8,318 bases of DNA from Methanobrevibacter sp. (GCA_030539985.1 JAUNXD010000066.1:1-8318); one strand, 5' to 3'. Counted from the first letter of the stretch, positions 1 through 5,741 are shown. Numbers and translations: made by a program. The notes: a model not told the origin generated them from the letters alone.

Positions 1-59
1 GAAGAATAATACATAAAGAGGGTTGGGAAAAAGAAGTAATGGATTTATTTGAAAATTAG
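1..59 (+). CDS. C-terminal tail of an unidentified protein (5' part outside window)
   Basis: An open frame enters from the left edge and ends at a TAG at 57-59. Its last 18 residues read RIIHKEGWEKEVMDLFEN. The mix of charged and aromatic residues looks like a real protein end. A hairpin with a run of nine T follows within a few bases, which is where a rightward terminator would be expected. Too little is visible to name a family. It could be the host gene that originally faced rio1 or a gene of the mobile element; the sequence does not decide between them. Confidence 0.5.
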   Translation, partial: RIIHKEGWEKEVMDLFEN

Positions 60-62
60 GTT

Positions 63-88
63 TAATCAAATTAATTTTTTTTTGATTA
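63..88 (+). terminator. U-tract hairpin behind the left-edge gene
   Basis: TAATCAAA (63-70) pairs with TTTGATTA (81-88), an 8-bp stem. The loop and 3' arm contain nine consecutive T (75-83). It begins four bases after the stop codon at 59. Archaeal termination depends mainly on U-tracts, so this is a reasonable terminator for the rightward gene. Confidence 0.45.
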
Positions 89-115
89 TCCTACAATTTA
101 ATATGAATATTGAAT

Positions 116-187
116 AGTAGCTATGGGAAAATGTTAAGTGTCAACTATTTGATAATTCTGATTTTAACGTGATTTGTCATAGCTACT
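116..187. repeat. Inverted pair AGTAGCTATG ... CATAGCTACT
   Basis: A perfect 10-bp inverted repeat (116-125 and 178-187) encloses 52 bases. The left arm sits inside a 16-bp direct repeat, AATAGTAGCTATGGGA, found again at 1536-1551. There a matching inverted arm (ATAGCTAC, 1713-1720) also exists. The recurrence at two separate places indicates a specific binding or recombination site rather than chance. Confidence 0.6.
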
Positions 188-267
188 TTTTGAAAATTTC
201 AATTTTTTGTATCATAATGTGATGAAATCTTGAATCAAATGATGTATTTGAGGGTAGATTCATGAAA

Positions 268-284
268 AAACATGACTCATGTTT
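268..284. promoter_or_regulatory. 17-bp palindrome, operator-like
   Basis: AAACATGA and TCATGTTT are perfect inverted 8-mers around a single C. The site overlaps a tiny rightward peptide frame (262-312), so it could be an operator or attenuator for a transcript there. No gene product is known to bind it. Confidence 0.3.
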
Positions 285-630
285 CACAATAGTGGCATTG
301 CTAACTAAATAATTAAAGGGTAATATCAACATTTGAGATTCATATGATGTTGAATAAGGATATAAAAATTAAATTAATTATATTATAAATATTTAAACAT
401 GTATTAAGTTTAATATATGATATTTATGATTTTGCACTAGTGATTATAAAAATGTAATGCAATTTGGGATTGATAAGTTAAACGAAATATAATTATGTAT
501 TAGTAATTCAAATCCGTGCGAAAGAAATCTTGATGGATCTAAAATAGCTTTTATACGCATTTGTTAGGTGGAATTTTTTGGATATGGAACAAATAGAACT
601 GGGTTCGAGAAAATATGGGCATTGAATTTT

Positions 631-640
631 TGGAAAAAAT
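631..640 (-). terminator. Possible U-tract terminator of the RHH/Cys operon
   Basis: Reading leftward, ATTTTTTCCA lies about 14 bases past the TAA stop of the Cys-rich gene at 654. A run of six U soon after the last gene of an operon fits archaeal termination. No strong stem accompanies it. Confidence 0.25.
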
Positions 641-653
641 TACAGAAGTCTTT

Positions 654-1037
654 TTATATCTTTAACAGAGCATGTTCTTTTCTTCTTAGTTCACGAATTA
701 TGTTTTCTTGGTCTTGCATGTCAAAAAGGAGGTTATTATAGTTTAATCTCACTTGCACGTGTTCGGGTTTGGTTATATGATCTCCTAGAGCATTCGTTTT
801 TGGCACTAGTTGAAATTTCCCGTTAATGTTAATCTTTTCACTATACGTGTGGTTTTGGATTTCATATGCTATTTGGTGGTAATCCTGTTTTCTTTGTTTT
901 AGGGTGTTTAATTTTGATAGTTCATATTTCAGTTGGCGATATATTTGTAGGAGTTCTGGATTTAATGGTATCCGGAACTCGCATGTGTTTTTGTTTTTGC
1001 AGATTTCATGATTTGGGTAGCATTCACATTTAAACAT
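654..1037 (-). CDS. Small Cys-rich, coiled-coil-like hypothetical protein
   Basis: This is a 127-residue protein of no family I recognise. Its first 20 residues hold four Cys and one His arranged C4-x-C6-x3-H10-x2-C13-x5-C19, which could bind a metal such as zinc. Two charged, Leu-rich helical stretches follow (about 27-62 and 100-127) that could form coiled coils, separated by a short polar segment. There is no signal peptide or membrane segment. It starts 14 bases after the stop of the RHH gene on the same strand. Its own ribosome binding site is weak (TGAT), so it is probably translated from the same mRNA. The genomic setting suggests an accessory DNA-binding or regulatory role in the mobile element; this is inference only. 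Confidence 0.75.
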   Translation of the reverse strand: MFKCECYPNHEICKNKNTCEFRIPLNPELLQIYRQLKYELSKLNTLKQRKQDYHQIAYEIQNHTYSEKININGKFQLVPKTNALGDHITKPEHVQVRLNYNNLLFDMQDQENIIRELRRKEHALLKI

Positions 1038-1051
1038 GTTTATCAGAATTT

Positions 1052-1504
1052 CTAGTTTCCGTATTTTTCATAGACTTTCTGCCAGTCTGTTATGTCTATT
1101 CTGTCACGGTGAAGGTATGCATATGCCAATTCAATTATGTCAATCAGATCTTCCCTATTAACTCCCAATACTTTTATTGCATGTTGCAGCAGTTCGTCAT
1201 CTATTCTTCCGGTGTCTCTGTAGTGGGCAAATAGAGATCTCCATGCATAGTTTATTTTTTCCAGTTCGGCTTCTCTTTTCATCTCTTCAATGTGTTTTTG
1301 TTCATTCATTAAATGTAGTTCCAAGTGACACTTTCCTATTGTGTTAAGCAGTTCCTGTTGTTTGTACATGGGTGTTAATGTGGTTCCTATTCCTAGATAT
1401 TTTCTTAAGCATTCTTCAGTGAATCTGCTTATGTTTGGTATTTCCTGTCTGGCTATTTCCAGCACTTCTTTATCGATACTTAGCTTAATTGCTTCCTTTT
1501 TCAT
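1052..1504 (-). CDS. Ribbon-helix-helix DNA-binding protein of the mobile element
   Basis: A 150-residue protein. Residues 5-38 have the pattern of a ribbon-helix-helix domain: a short strand AIKLSIDKEVL, a helix, a turn around PNISRF, and a second helix ending ECLRKYLG. This resembles CcdA/CopG-type repressors and antitoxins. Residues 45-150 are mostly helical and charged, with no catalytic motif visible, and may serve oligomerisation or partner binding. The start is set by GGAGGTT at 1511-1517, ending six bases before the ATG. Its upstream region contains tandem 8-bp ATGACCAT repeats, the kind of short tandem array that RHH proteins such as omega bind. Self-regulation or a centromere-binding (partition) role is therefore plausible. 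No toxin gene is recognisable next to it; the Cys-rich gene follows 14 bases downstream. Confidence 0.75.
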   Translation of the reverse strand: MKKEAIKLSIDKEVLEIARQEIPNISRFTEECLRKYLGIGTTLTPMYKQQELLNTIGKCHLELHLMNEQKHIEEMKREAELEKINYAWRSLFAHYRDTGRIDDELLQHAIKVLGVNREDLIDIIELAYAYLHRDRIDITDWQKVYEKYGN

Positions 1505-1510
1505 AATTTA

Positions 1511-1517
1511 AACCTCC
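1511..1517 (-). promoter_or_regulatory. Ribosome binding site of the RHH gene
   Basis: GGAGGTT on the minus strand lies six bases before the ATG at 1504 and matches the methanogen 16S 3' end well. It fixes this start. A TATA-like TTATAAAAAA abuts it (about 1520-1529). That is too close to serve a leadered mRNA, so the real promoter is probably further upstream. Confidence 0.65.
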
Positions 1518-1535
1518 ATTTTTTATAATTCTTGA

Positions 1536-1551
1536 AATAGTAGCTATGGGA
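1536..1551 (+). repeat. Second copy of 16-bp direct repeat AATAGTAGCTATGGGA
   Basis: This copy is identical to 113-128. The two copies flank the RHH and Cys-rich genes, about 1.4 kb apart. The GTAGCTAT part is mirrored by ATAGCTAC at 1713-1720, which starts three bases past the MCM stop codon. Confidence 0.65.
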
Positions 1552-1553
1552 GC

Positions 1554-1575
1554 ATCATGACCATATGACCATGAT
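1554..1575. repeat. Tandem ATGACCAT x2, RHH operator candidate
   Basis: Two adjacent 8-mers, ATGACCAT at 1557-1564 and 1565-1572, form the core of a 22-bp imperfect palindrome (18 of 22 positions symmetric, centred on CATATG). It lies about 50 bases upstream of the RHH start codon. This is the expected position and form for a repressor bound by a ribbon-helix-helix protein. Confidence 0.55.
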
Positions 1576-1677
1576 TTCTGATAATGTTTCCATTCACTTT
1601 TTTCAAATTCTTTTTATTATTAATCATTCCATTTCATAATACTGATTTTTTAAAATGATATATCGAGAATAGTTGAA

Positions 1678-1705
1678 ATCATGACCATATGAGCATTATG
1701 GCCAT
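1678..1705. repeat. Second ATGACCAT-type cluster (three units)
   Basis: ATGACCAT (1681-1688), ATGAGCAT (1689-1696) and ATGGCCAT (1698-1705) follow each other at 8-9-bp steps. The 15-mer ATCATGACCATATGA (1678-1692) repeats 1554-1568 exactly. Together with the first cluster it brackets an AT-rich stretch of about 100 bases between MCM and the RHH gene, which resembles an iteron layout. Confidence 0.55.
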
Positions 1706-1722
1706 AATTTCAATAGCTACCT

Positions 1723-3699
1723 TTAAAATATTCTCTCTATTTTCGCCATTGCCTCCTTAAAGACTTTTTCATCATCCAAACTTGTTCCATGACACATCAG
1801 ACCACATTCCTTTTTTAAAGAGTGAATGCTCTCACCAGATAAGGGCAGGCCTTCAAATTCGACTTTGGCTTTTATCATCCTTTCAACATCTATGATGATT
1901 TCCATTTCCTTATCTGATTTAACACCTACTATCTCTCCAGCGGTTGTCAAATCCAAACCTAAACTGTAGAGACTTTCTTTATAGATTCTGATGGCGTCTT
2001 CTGCATCACCTATTGTTGTTAATGTTCTTCCTTCACATTTTGCCCGTGCAATTGTTAACCTTTCCAGTGATTTGAGGTCTCGTGCTGTAATGGCTTTGCC
2101 GTCATAGCTTTGAGCTGCCTTTTGGCGCACATCCACATAAAACTCAGACAGTAATTCAATTACTTCGGCTGTTAATGTGGGAAAGCAGTTGGCCTTCATG
2201 TATGTGATGTATTTCTTGAAACACTCATCAGTTAATCTTTCCAATTCATTTTCACGGGTCTTTCTAGTCAATAGGCTTCTTGCCAGTTCACGATCTTTGC
2301 TTTCACTGATGTTGTCTCTTAGGGCAAATATCAAATCGAATCTTGATAGCGTTGACTCTGCAATGTCCAATTGCTCGTTGATAGGTTTTGAATCGTTGAA
2401 TCTTGAGTATTTTGGATTGGCCGCTGCCAGTATGCTTGTTCTTGCACTCATTGTCTGAACGATTCCTGCTTTGGCAGAAGATATGCTCAGCTGTTCCATC
2501 GGTTCATTCAGGCTTTTCTGTGCAGAGGATGATAACTTATCAAACTCATCAATTATCAGTAAACCTGAATCGGCCAGTATCACGCCTCCGGCTTCCATTG
2601 TCCAGCCTCCTGTAAGCTCGTCTTTAACTGCGCTGGTGGTTAATCCGACCTGGCTTGTATTGGTTCCTGAAATGTTAATCACTTTAGGAGCTCTCCTGTT
2701 GACTGCTGTTATCAGTTGTGATTTTCCGATCCCTGGATCACCAATAAGAAGAATATGTGATGTCCACCTATCAATGATGTCTGTTTTGAATACATCATCC
2801 TTGGGCCGTGCTCCTTCGAATAGCTGCAACAGTAAACCTTCCTTGACTGTTTCATATCCATAGACTTCGGGTGCTAGTGTGTTGACAAGTATCTCATAGA
2901 TATCTGGCCTTTTGGATAATTCAATTATCATTTCCTTATCCGCTGGCGTTAGGAGGTAATCCTCGAATGCATCGTCTACCGGTGTGATGTTGTGGATATC
3001 TATTAGAAATTCGTAGGATTCCAGTTCATCCTTTGTGTATGGTTCAACACAAAACTCTCCGCACACGTCCACGACTGCACCTGCTTTTATGTTATGGTAG
3101 GGTGATGCAAGATAATCCTGCATATACCCTTTAAATTCACGTGTCACTCCCCCTTTCCTCATTTCCAGTGGTTCTTCCAGTTTGGCAATGCGGAAGTTTC
3201 TAAATTCACTCATTTCCTTTGAAATTTTCATTGTATTTTTATTGCAACTTTTGCATTCTGTTGGAACGACTATGTTTTTGTTGCGGGATACTTCTACAAC
3301 GGTTTGTGACATGCATTTCACACATTCAAATACTGCTAGTTTCAAGTCAACACGGATGTCAGTGATGTTTTTAACCATTGCCTTGCAGCTGATCCATTCA
3401 CGATTGTTTGTTGCATCCAGATTATGCAATTCAACTGTTTCAGGGACATTGACATATTTTAAAGAAATATATTCCTTTGAGAATGGATTGCTATTGTATT
3501 CGCCTTCAATTATTGCTATGTGTCTGTACATTTCCAAGTCAAAGAAATCCTTGCCTGTCTTTTCAAGAAGGTAGGGATTCAGTTTGTTGTAGTCGATGTT
3601 GACTTTGGACTGCCTGTGCAGTGACTTGCATTTTTCAATATCATCATGGTAGTTTTCTTTGATGAATTCGTTTAGAAGTCTTCTTGGATTAATTGACAT
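1723..3699 (-). CDS. mcm: MCM replicative DNA helicase, element-borne
   Basis: A 658-residue MCM-family AAA+ helicase that unwinds duplex DNA ahead of the replisome as a hexamer. The N-terminal half carries a zinc motif (C126-x2-C129 ... C149-x2-C152) in the OB-fold region. The ATPase core has Walker A GDPGIGKS (320-327), Walker B LIIDEFDK (381-388), sensor-1 Asn in AANPKYSRF (N428), the arginine-finger motif LSRFD (451-455) and a sensor-2 Arg in RDLKSLERL (R540). A C-terminal stretch (about 600-658) fits the usual winged helix. Length and motifs indicate an intact enzyme. GGAGTGGA at 3706-3713, six bases before the ATG, sets the start. Its placement between a tyrosine recombinase and an RHH gene suggests it replicates the mobile element, as reported for extra MCM genes on integrated elements of methanogens. 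It could instead be the host's only MCM; the window cannot exclude this. Confidence 0.93.
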   Translation of the reverse strand: MSINPRRLLNEFIKENYHDDIEKCKSLHRQSKVNIDYNKLNPYLLEKTGKDFFDLEMYRHIAIIEGEYNSNPFSKEYISLKYVNVPETVELHNLDATNNREWISCKAMVKNITDIRVDLKLAVFECVKCMSQTVVEVSRNKNIVVPTECKSCNKNTMKISKEMSEFRNFRIAKLEEPLEMRKGGVTREFKGYMQDYLASPYHNIKAGAVVDVCGEFCVEPYTKDELESYEFLIDIHNITPVDDAFEDYLLTPADKEMIIELSKRPDIYEILVNTLAPEVYGYETVKEGLLLQLFEGARPKDDVFKTDIIDRWTSHILLIGDPGIGKSQLITAVNRRAPKVINISGTNTSQVGLTTSAVKDELTGGWTMEAGGVILADSGLLIIDEFDKLSSSAQKSLNEPMEQLSISSAKAGIVQTMSARTSILAAANPKYSRFNDSKPINEQLDIAESTLSRFDLIFALRDNISESKDRELARSLLTRKTRENELERLTDECFKKYITYMKANCFPTLTAEVIELLSEFYVDVRQKAAQSYDGKAITARDLKSLERLTIARAKCEGRTLTTIGDAEDAIRIYKESLYSLGLDLTTAGEIVGVKSDKEMEIIIDVERMIKAKVEFEGLPLSGESIHSLKKECGLMCHGTSLDDEKVFKEAMAKIERIF

Positions 3700-3705
3700 T
3701 TAAGT

Positions 3706-3713
3706 TCCACTCC
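3706..3713 (-). promoter_or_regulatory. Ribosome binding site of mcm
   Basis: GGAGTGGA on the minus strand is separated by six bases from the ATG at 3699. It supports that start over an out-of-frame ATG pair slightly upstream. Confidence 0.55.
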
Positions 3714-3731
3714 AGATTTTCCCATATCCAT

Positions 3732-3884
3732 TTATTTTTGATGTTTGTTAGTTTTGCGCTGGCATGATTGTGAGTCATATTCATCACATATCCTATCGAT
3801 CATCATTAAAATTGCTATTATCATTTCCCATGGTTCTCTTTGAACAACTACGTATTTTTTACCGTTTATTTCTTTTTCAATCAT
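3732..3884 (-). CDS. Small hypothetical protein just upstream of mcm
   Basis: A 50-residue frame beginning MIEKEINGKKYVVVQREPWE ends with TAA 32 bases before the mcm ATG. The open frame continues upstream without a stop to about 3957, adding residues such as TVKFEILKKELNKK, and a TTG at 3896 would give 54 residues. The composition looks protein-like: a charged start, a strand-like KKYVVVQRE, a hydrophobic helix MIIAILMMIDRI and a basic tail. No strong ribosome binding site precedes either start, so the true N-terminus is unclear. It may also be the remnant of a longer gene. No family is recognised. Position suggests co-expression with mcm, perhaps as a helicase or origin partner; that is inference. 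Confidence 0.4.
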   Translation of the reverse strand: MIEKEINGKKYVVVQREPWEMIIAILMMIDRICDEYDSQSCQRKTNKHQK

Positions 3885-4017
3885 TTTTTTATTCAACTCT
3901 TTTTTTAATATTTCGAATTTGACTGTCCTAGATGATTTATGCAGACTCCATGTTTTCTAATATCTGTTGTTATGAAGTCATGTCTTGAAAAATAAAAATA
4001 GTAAATCGAGTAAAAGC

Positions 4018-4121
4018 CAATATTTCAATTCTTTACCCAATATTTAGAGTAGAATAATTATTGCTTTGGTTATGGGTAAATCTTTATATATTTCTTAAAA
4101 TAAACTAGATATTGGGTTAAG
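4018..4121. repeat. Inverted repeat CTARATATTGGGTWAAG around a TATA box
   Basis: CTAAATATTGGGTAAAG (minus strand, 4047 to 4031) and CTAGATATTGGGTTAAG (plus strand, 4105-4121) match at 15 of 17 positions in opposite orientation, 57 bases apart. A shorter third copy, CCAATATTT (4018-4026), lies 18-19 bases from the first. TTTACCCA (4032-4039) also pairs with TGGGTAAA (4073-4080). The arrangement fits a dimeric regulator or an initiator protein. Confidence 0.5.
4083..4094 (-). promoter_or_regulatory. Candidate TATA box for the mcm transcript
   Basis: On the minus strand GAAATATATAAAG has an archaeal TATA core (TATATAAA, 4090 to 4083) with purine-rich bases upstream where the BRE would be. Transcription would start near 4060, leaving a leader of about 175 bases before the small frame at 3884. 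It lies inside the 17-bp inverted repeat, so a factor bound there could control it. Confidence 0.35.
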
Positions 4122-4195
4122 TTTTGAAAAATATTAATTTTTAACATGGTTTGGTCGACTCGGTTAAAATACATTTTTATTTTTCATATTTCCCT

Positions 4196-4262
4196 AAAGG
4201 ATTATATTAAAAAAATTATTTTACAGTTCGTTATTCAAATTTTTTTAATCCTATAATCCTTT
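4196..4262. repeat. Long AT-rich imperfect hairpin
   Basis: AAAGGATTATA (4196-4206) pairs with TATAATCCTTT (4252-4262), and TTAAAAAAATT (4207-4217) pairs with AATTTTTTTAA (4238-4248). This gives 22 base pairs with one 3-base bulge (4249-4251) and a 20-base loop. On the minus strand the 3' arm carries seven U, so it could terminate leftward transcripts; it could also be an origin stem. Confidence 0.5.
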
Positions 4263-4354
4263 TTTCTTGTTGTTGATTTTTTTGATGTTTCACCTCGCAG
4301 ATAGTACCTCACAAAAATAGCTTAAAGTGCGGAATATTGTCCTCACTTTGAAAT
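4207..4354 (-). ncRNA. Possible small RNA between integrase and mcm
   Basis: A good TATA box on the minus strand (TATAAATA, 4384 to 4377) predicts a start near 4354. The transcript would open with a stem AAAGTG-GG ... CC-CACTTT (4349 to 4324, one mismatch) and reach the long hairpin with seven U at about 4207. It contains two ribosome-binding-like stretches (GAGGT and GAGGTG) but only a 20-codon GTG frame (4293 to 4231). A leader, an antisense replication control RNA or a tiny peptide mRNA are all possible. The call rests on promoter-like and hairpin signals only. Confidence 0.25.
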
Positions 4355-4376
4355 ATTGATGCCATTAGGTGATGTC

Positions 4377-4384
4377 TATTTATA
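4377..4384 (-). promoter_or_regulatory. TATA box of the possible small RNA
   Basis: The minus strand reads TCTATAAATAG, close to the archaeal TATA consensus. The predicted start, about 26 bases further on, falls just ahead of the stem at 4349-4324. Confidence 0.35.
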
Positions 4385-4556
4385 GATTAGTTTTTTGAAT
4401 ATATAAACATTGCTATTTGCTTATTTTGAATAATATGACATTTGTAGTAGGTTTTAATATTGAATTGTACACTCTCAAAAAATAATCCTCGGTGTTTTGA
4501 AAATTGGTGTTTAGAAAATAACATGAAAAAATAGTGAACTGTATAAAATGAAATTG

Positions 4557-4581
4557 ATGAGGGGTAATCATTACCCTTCAT
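4557..4581. repeat. 25-bp palindrome over the integrase stop codon
   Basis: Twelve bases on each side of C4569 are symmetric except for one G/T pair (4561 and 4577). The core is GGGTAAT-C-ATTACCC (4562-4576). It covers the last codons and the TAA of the integrase. A leftward run of six U follows about 25 bases later (4531 to 4526), so it may be part of a terminator. It could equally be a protein-binding or recombination site. Confidence 0.5.
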
Positions 4582-5740
4582 ACTGGGCTGAACTCATTAG
4601 GTCCAACATCTTATCCTTAAACGCTCTCAATTCATCAATTTGTGATTGGACATTGTTTAAACTGGATACCTCTGATTTCAGCTCATCCAATTCGGTTTTC
4701 AATACTTGATTTTCATTTTCCATTTGTGCAAACTCCGGAGATTTGATGGATAGTTTTTCAACTTCCTTATTTATAGTAACCGCAGGCAGATGTTGAATAT
4801 AATCATACTTCAAATCTTCAGGATTGACAAGAAAATATGCCTGATCCGTTTTGTTTTTGGCTTTTCCCTGTAGGTCATTAACCTTATCCAAACTCATGCC
4901 GTCATTGTACAATGCTGAAGCATGGAATTTCCTAAGCATATGGCTTCTGAAACGATTGTATTTTCCTACTTTTCCAAGACCTAAATAGTCATTGATCTTT
5001 TGAAAGTTATTGATTAAGTATTGGGGATGTGTCTTAAATAATGTGCTTTCATTGGTTAGAGGGTCTGTGCGTGTTAAAAGGTAAGCATTAATCGATTTTA
5101 CCGCTTCGGGACTGCAATATGTTGTATAGTATTTGTTTGTTTTAAGTCTTCTAATGTTGAAAGTAGGAACGATATTATCGTTTTCATTAGTAATGTCAAT
5201 TATTTCATAGATGTTCCTGCTTCTTCGAGGCACATATTCGGATAATGCATCGATGTAGTCCTGGATTGTCAAATTCAAAGTTTCAGCTCTTCCACAACCG
5301 CTGGAACAGATAAACAATATAACAGCCTTCATAAATGGTGATGCAATGCTTACAGCTTCCCTTATGATTTCCTTATCTGGCAAATCCTTAAAATAAATTG
5401 GTTGTGGTTTTTGCATTGATTTTTCATTTATAATAGGTAATTTCTGTATTTCAATATCATAGAATCTGTAAAATTTCTTTATTGCAATCATATGTTTTTT
5501 AACTGTGTTTAAAGCATATTTCTGCAGAAGGTGATGTCTGTATTCTGTTAGTTTCGCTTTTACACGACGGTGTTTCCATTTAAGGTTGTTTTCATCTTCT
5601 TCTGCTTCAGCTAATAGTTCATGCAGGTCCTGATTAAAATAGGAAGCATAGTTTGTCAATGCCAATCTATATATTCGTTGTGTTTCATCCGAGTGATTAC
5701 AACTTATGGCTAGGTTTTTCAACAGTTCGTTATTATTCAT
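4571..5740 (-). CDS. Tyrosine recombinase / integrase of the mobile element
   Basis: A phage-type tyrosine recombinase that would cut and rejoin DNA at attachment sites. From the ATG at 5740 it has 389 residues; the frame is open up to an ATG at 5821 (416 residues, numbering used here). An N-terminal core-binding region (about 45-125) precedes the catalytic domain: R178 in GCGRAE, K227 in RRLKTNK, the HxxR pair H294/R297 in SHMLRKFH, and nucleophile Y329 in DQAYF. The position usually held by His or Trp (LLGH) is Lys (LQGK, K320). Residues 352-410 add a heptad-like coiled coil rare in simple integrases. A TATA box 27 bases before 5740 suggests a leaderless mRNA from that start; the longer form would begin 3 bases past the rio1 stop with a weak GGTA. 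The gene probably drives integration beside rio1. Confidence 0.88.
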   Translation of the reverse strand: MNNNELLKNLAISCNHSDETQRIYRLALTNYASYFNQDLHELLAEAEEDENNLKWKHRRVKAKLTEYRHHLLQKYALNTVKKHMIAIKKFYRFYDIEIQKLPIINEKSMQKPQPIYFKDLPDKEIIREAVSIASPFMKAVILFICSSGCGRAETLNLTIQDYIDALSEYVPRRSRNIYEIIDITNENDNIVPTFNIRRLKTNKYYTTYCSPEAVKSINAYLLTRTDPLTNESTLFKTHPQYLINNFQKINDYLGLGKVGKYNRFRSHMLRKFHASALYNDGMSLDKVNDLQGKAKNKTDQAYFLVNPEDLKYDYIQHLPAVTINKEVEKLSIKSPEFAQMENENQVLKTELDELKSEVSSLNNVQSQIDELRAFKDKMLDLMSSAQYEG

Positions 5741-5741
5741 A

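Larger units (their letters stand above)
60..653. other. 594-base AT-rich stretch without a convincing gene
   Basis: No frame here looks like a protein. The longest candidates are a 38-aa leftward frame (444-560) with no ribosome binding site and a 16-aa rightward peptide (262-312) behind a weak GAGGGT. The stretch does hold structure: AGTAGCTATG/CATAGCTACT as an inverted pair (116-125 and 178-187), TTGAAA-A-TTTCAA (190-202), AAACATGA-C-TCATGTTT (268-284), and TCAACAT/ATGTTGA (326-332 and 347-353). It could be a regulatory region, an origin-like region or decayed DNA. It lies downstream of the leftward element genes. Confidence 0.5.
3885..4570. other. AT-rich intergenic region with inverted repeats upstream of mcm
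   Basis: No convincing gene is seen in about 690 bases between the integrase and the small mcm-proximal frame. Reading leftward from the integrase, it holds a palindrome over the integrase stop, a TATA box with a downstream hairpin (possible small RNA), a long AT-rich hairpin, and a 17-bp inverted repeat around another TATA box. High AT content, dyads and position beside a replicative helicase make it a candidate replication origin or control region of the element. No match to the archaeal ORB consensus is evident. Confidence 0.45.

Noticed and set aside
262..312. 16-residue rightward peptide frame behind GAGGGT
   Set aside because: It is very short and largely overlaps a palindrome. It could be a leader peptide, but nothing follows for it to control.
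444..560. 38-residue leftward frame in the left gene-free stretch
   Set aside because: It has a clean start and stop but no ribosome binding site, no recognisable motif, and no neighbour close enough for coupling.
600..615. GGGTTCGA resembling a tRNA T-loop
   Set aside because: No matching T stem, acceptor stem or anticodon arm can be formed around it, so no tRNA or tRNA-type attachment site is supported.
1554..1705. CRISPR array
   Set aside because: The repeats are only 8 bp and tandem without regular spacers, and no cas gene is present.
2177..3574. Several rightward frames of 70-130 codons opposite mcm
   Set aside because: They lie wholly within the strongly supported mcm gene, have no ribosome binding sites and no family features; they are shadow frames.
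4231..4293. 20-codon GTG frame behind GAGGT in the possible small RNA
   Set aside because: It is too short, Gln/Lys-rich by composition, with poor spacing of the ribosome binding site.
4387..4581. 64-codon leftward frame overlapping the integrase end
   Set aside because: It has no ribosome binding site. Its Phe/His/Lys/Tyr-rich sequence is what AT-rich non-coding DNA gives, and it contains the small-RNA TATA box region and the integrase palindrome.
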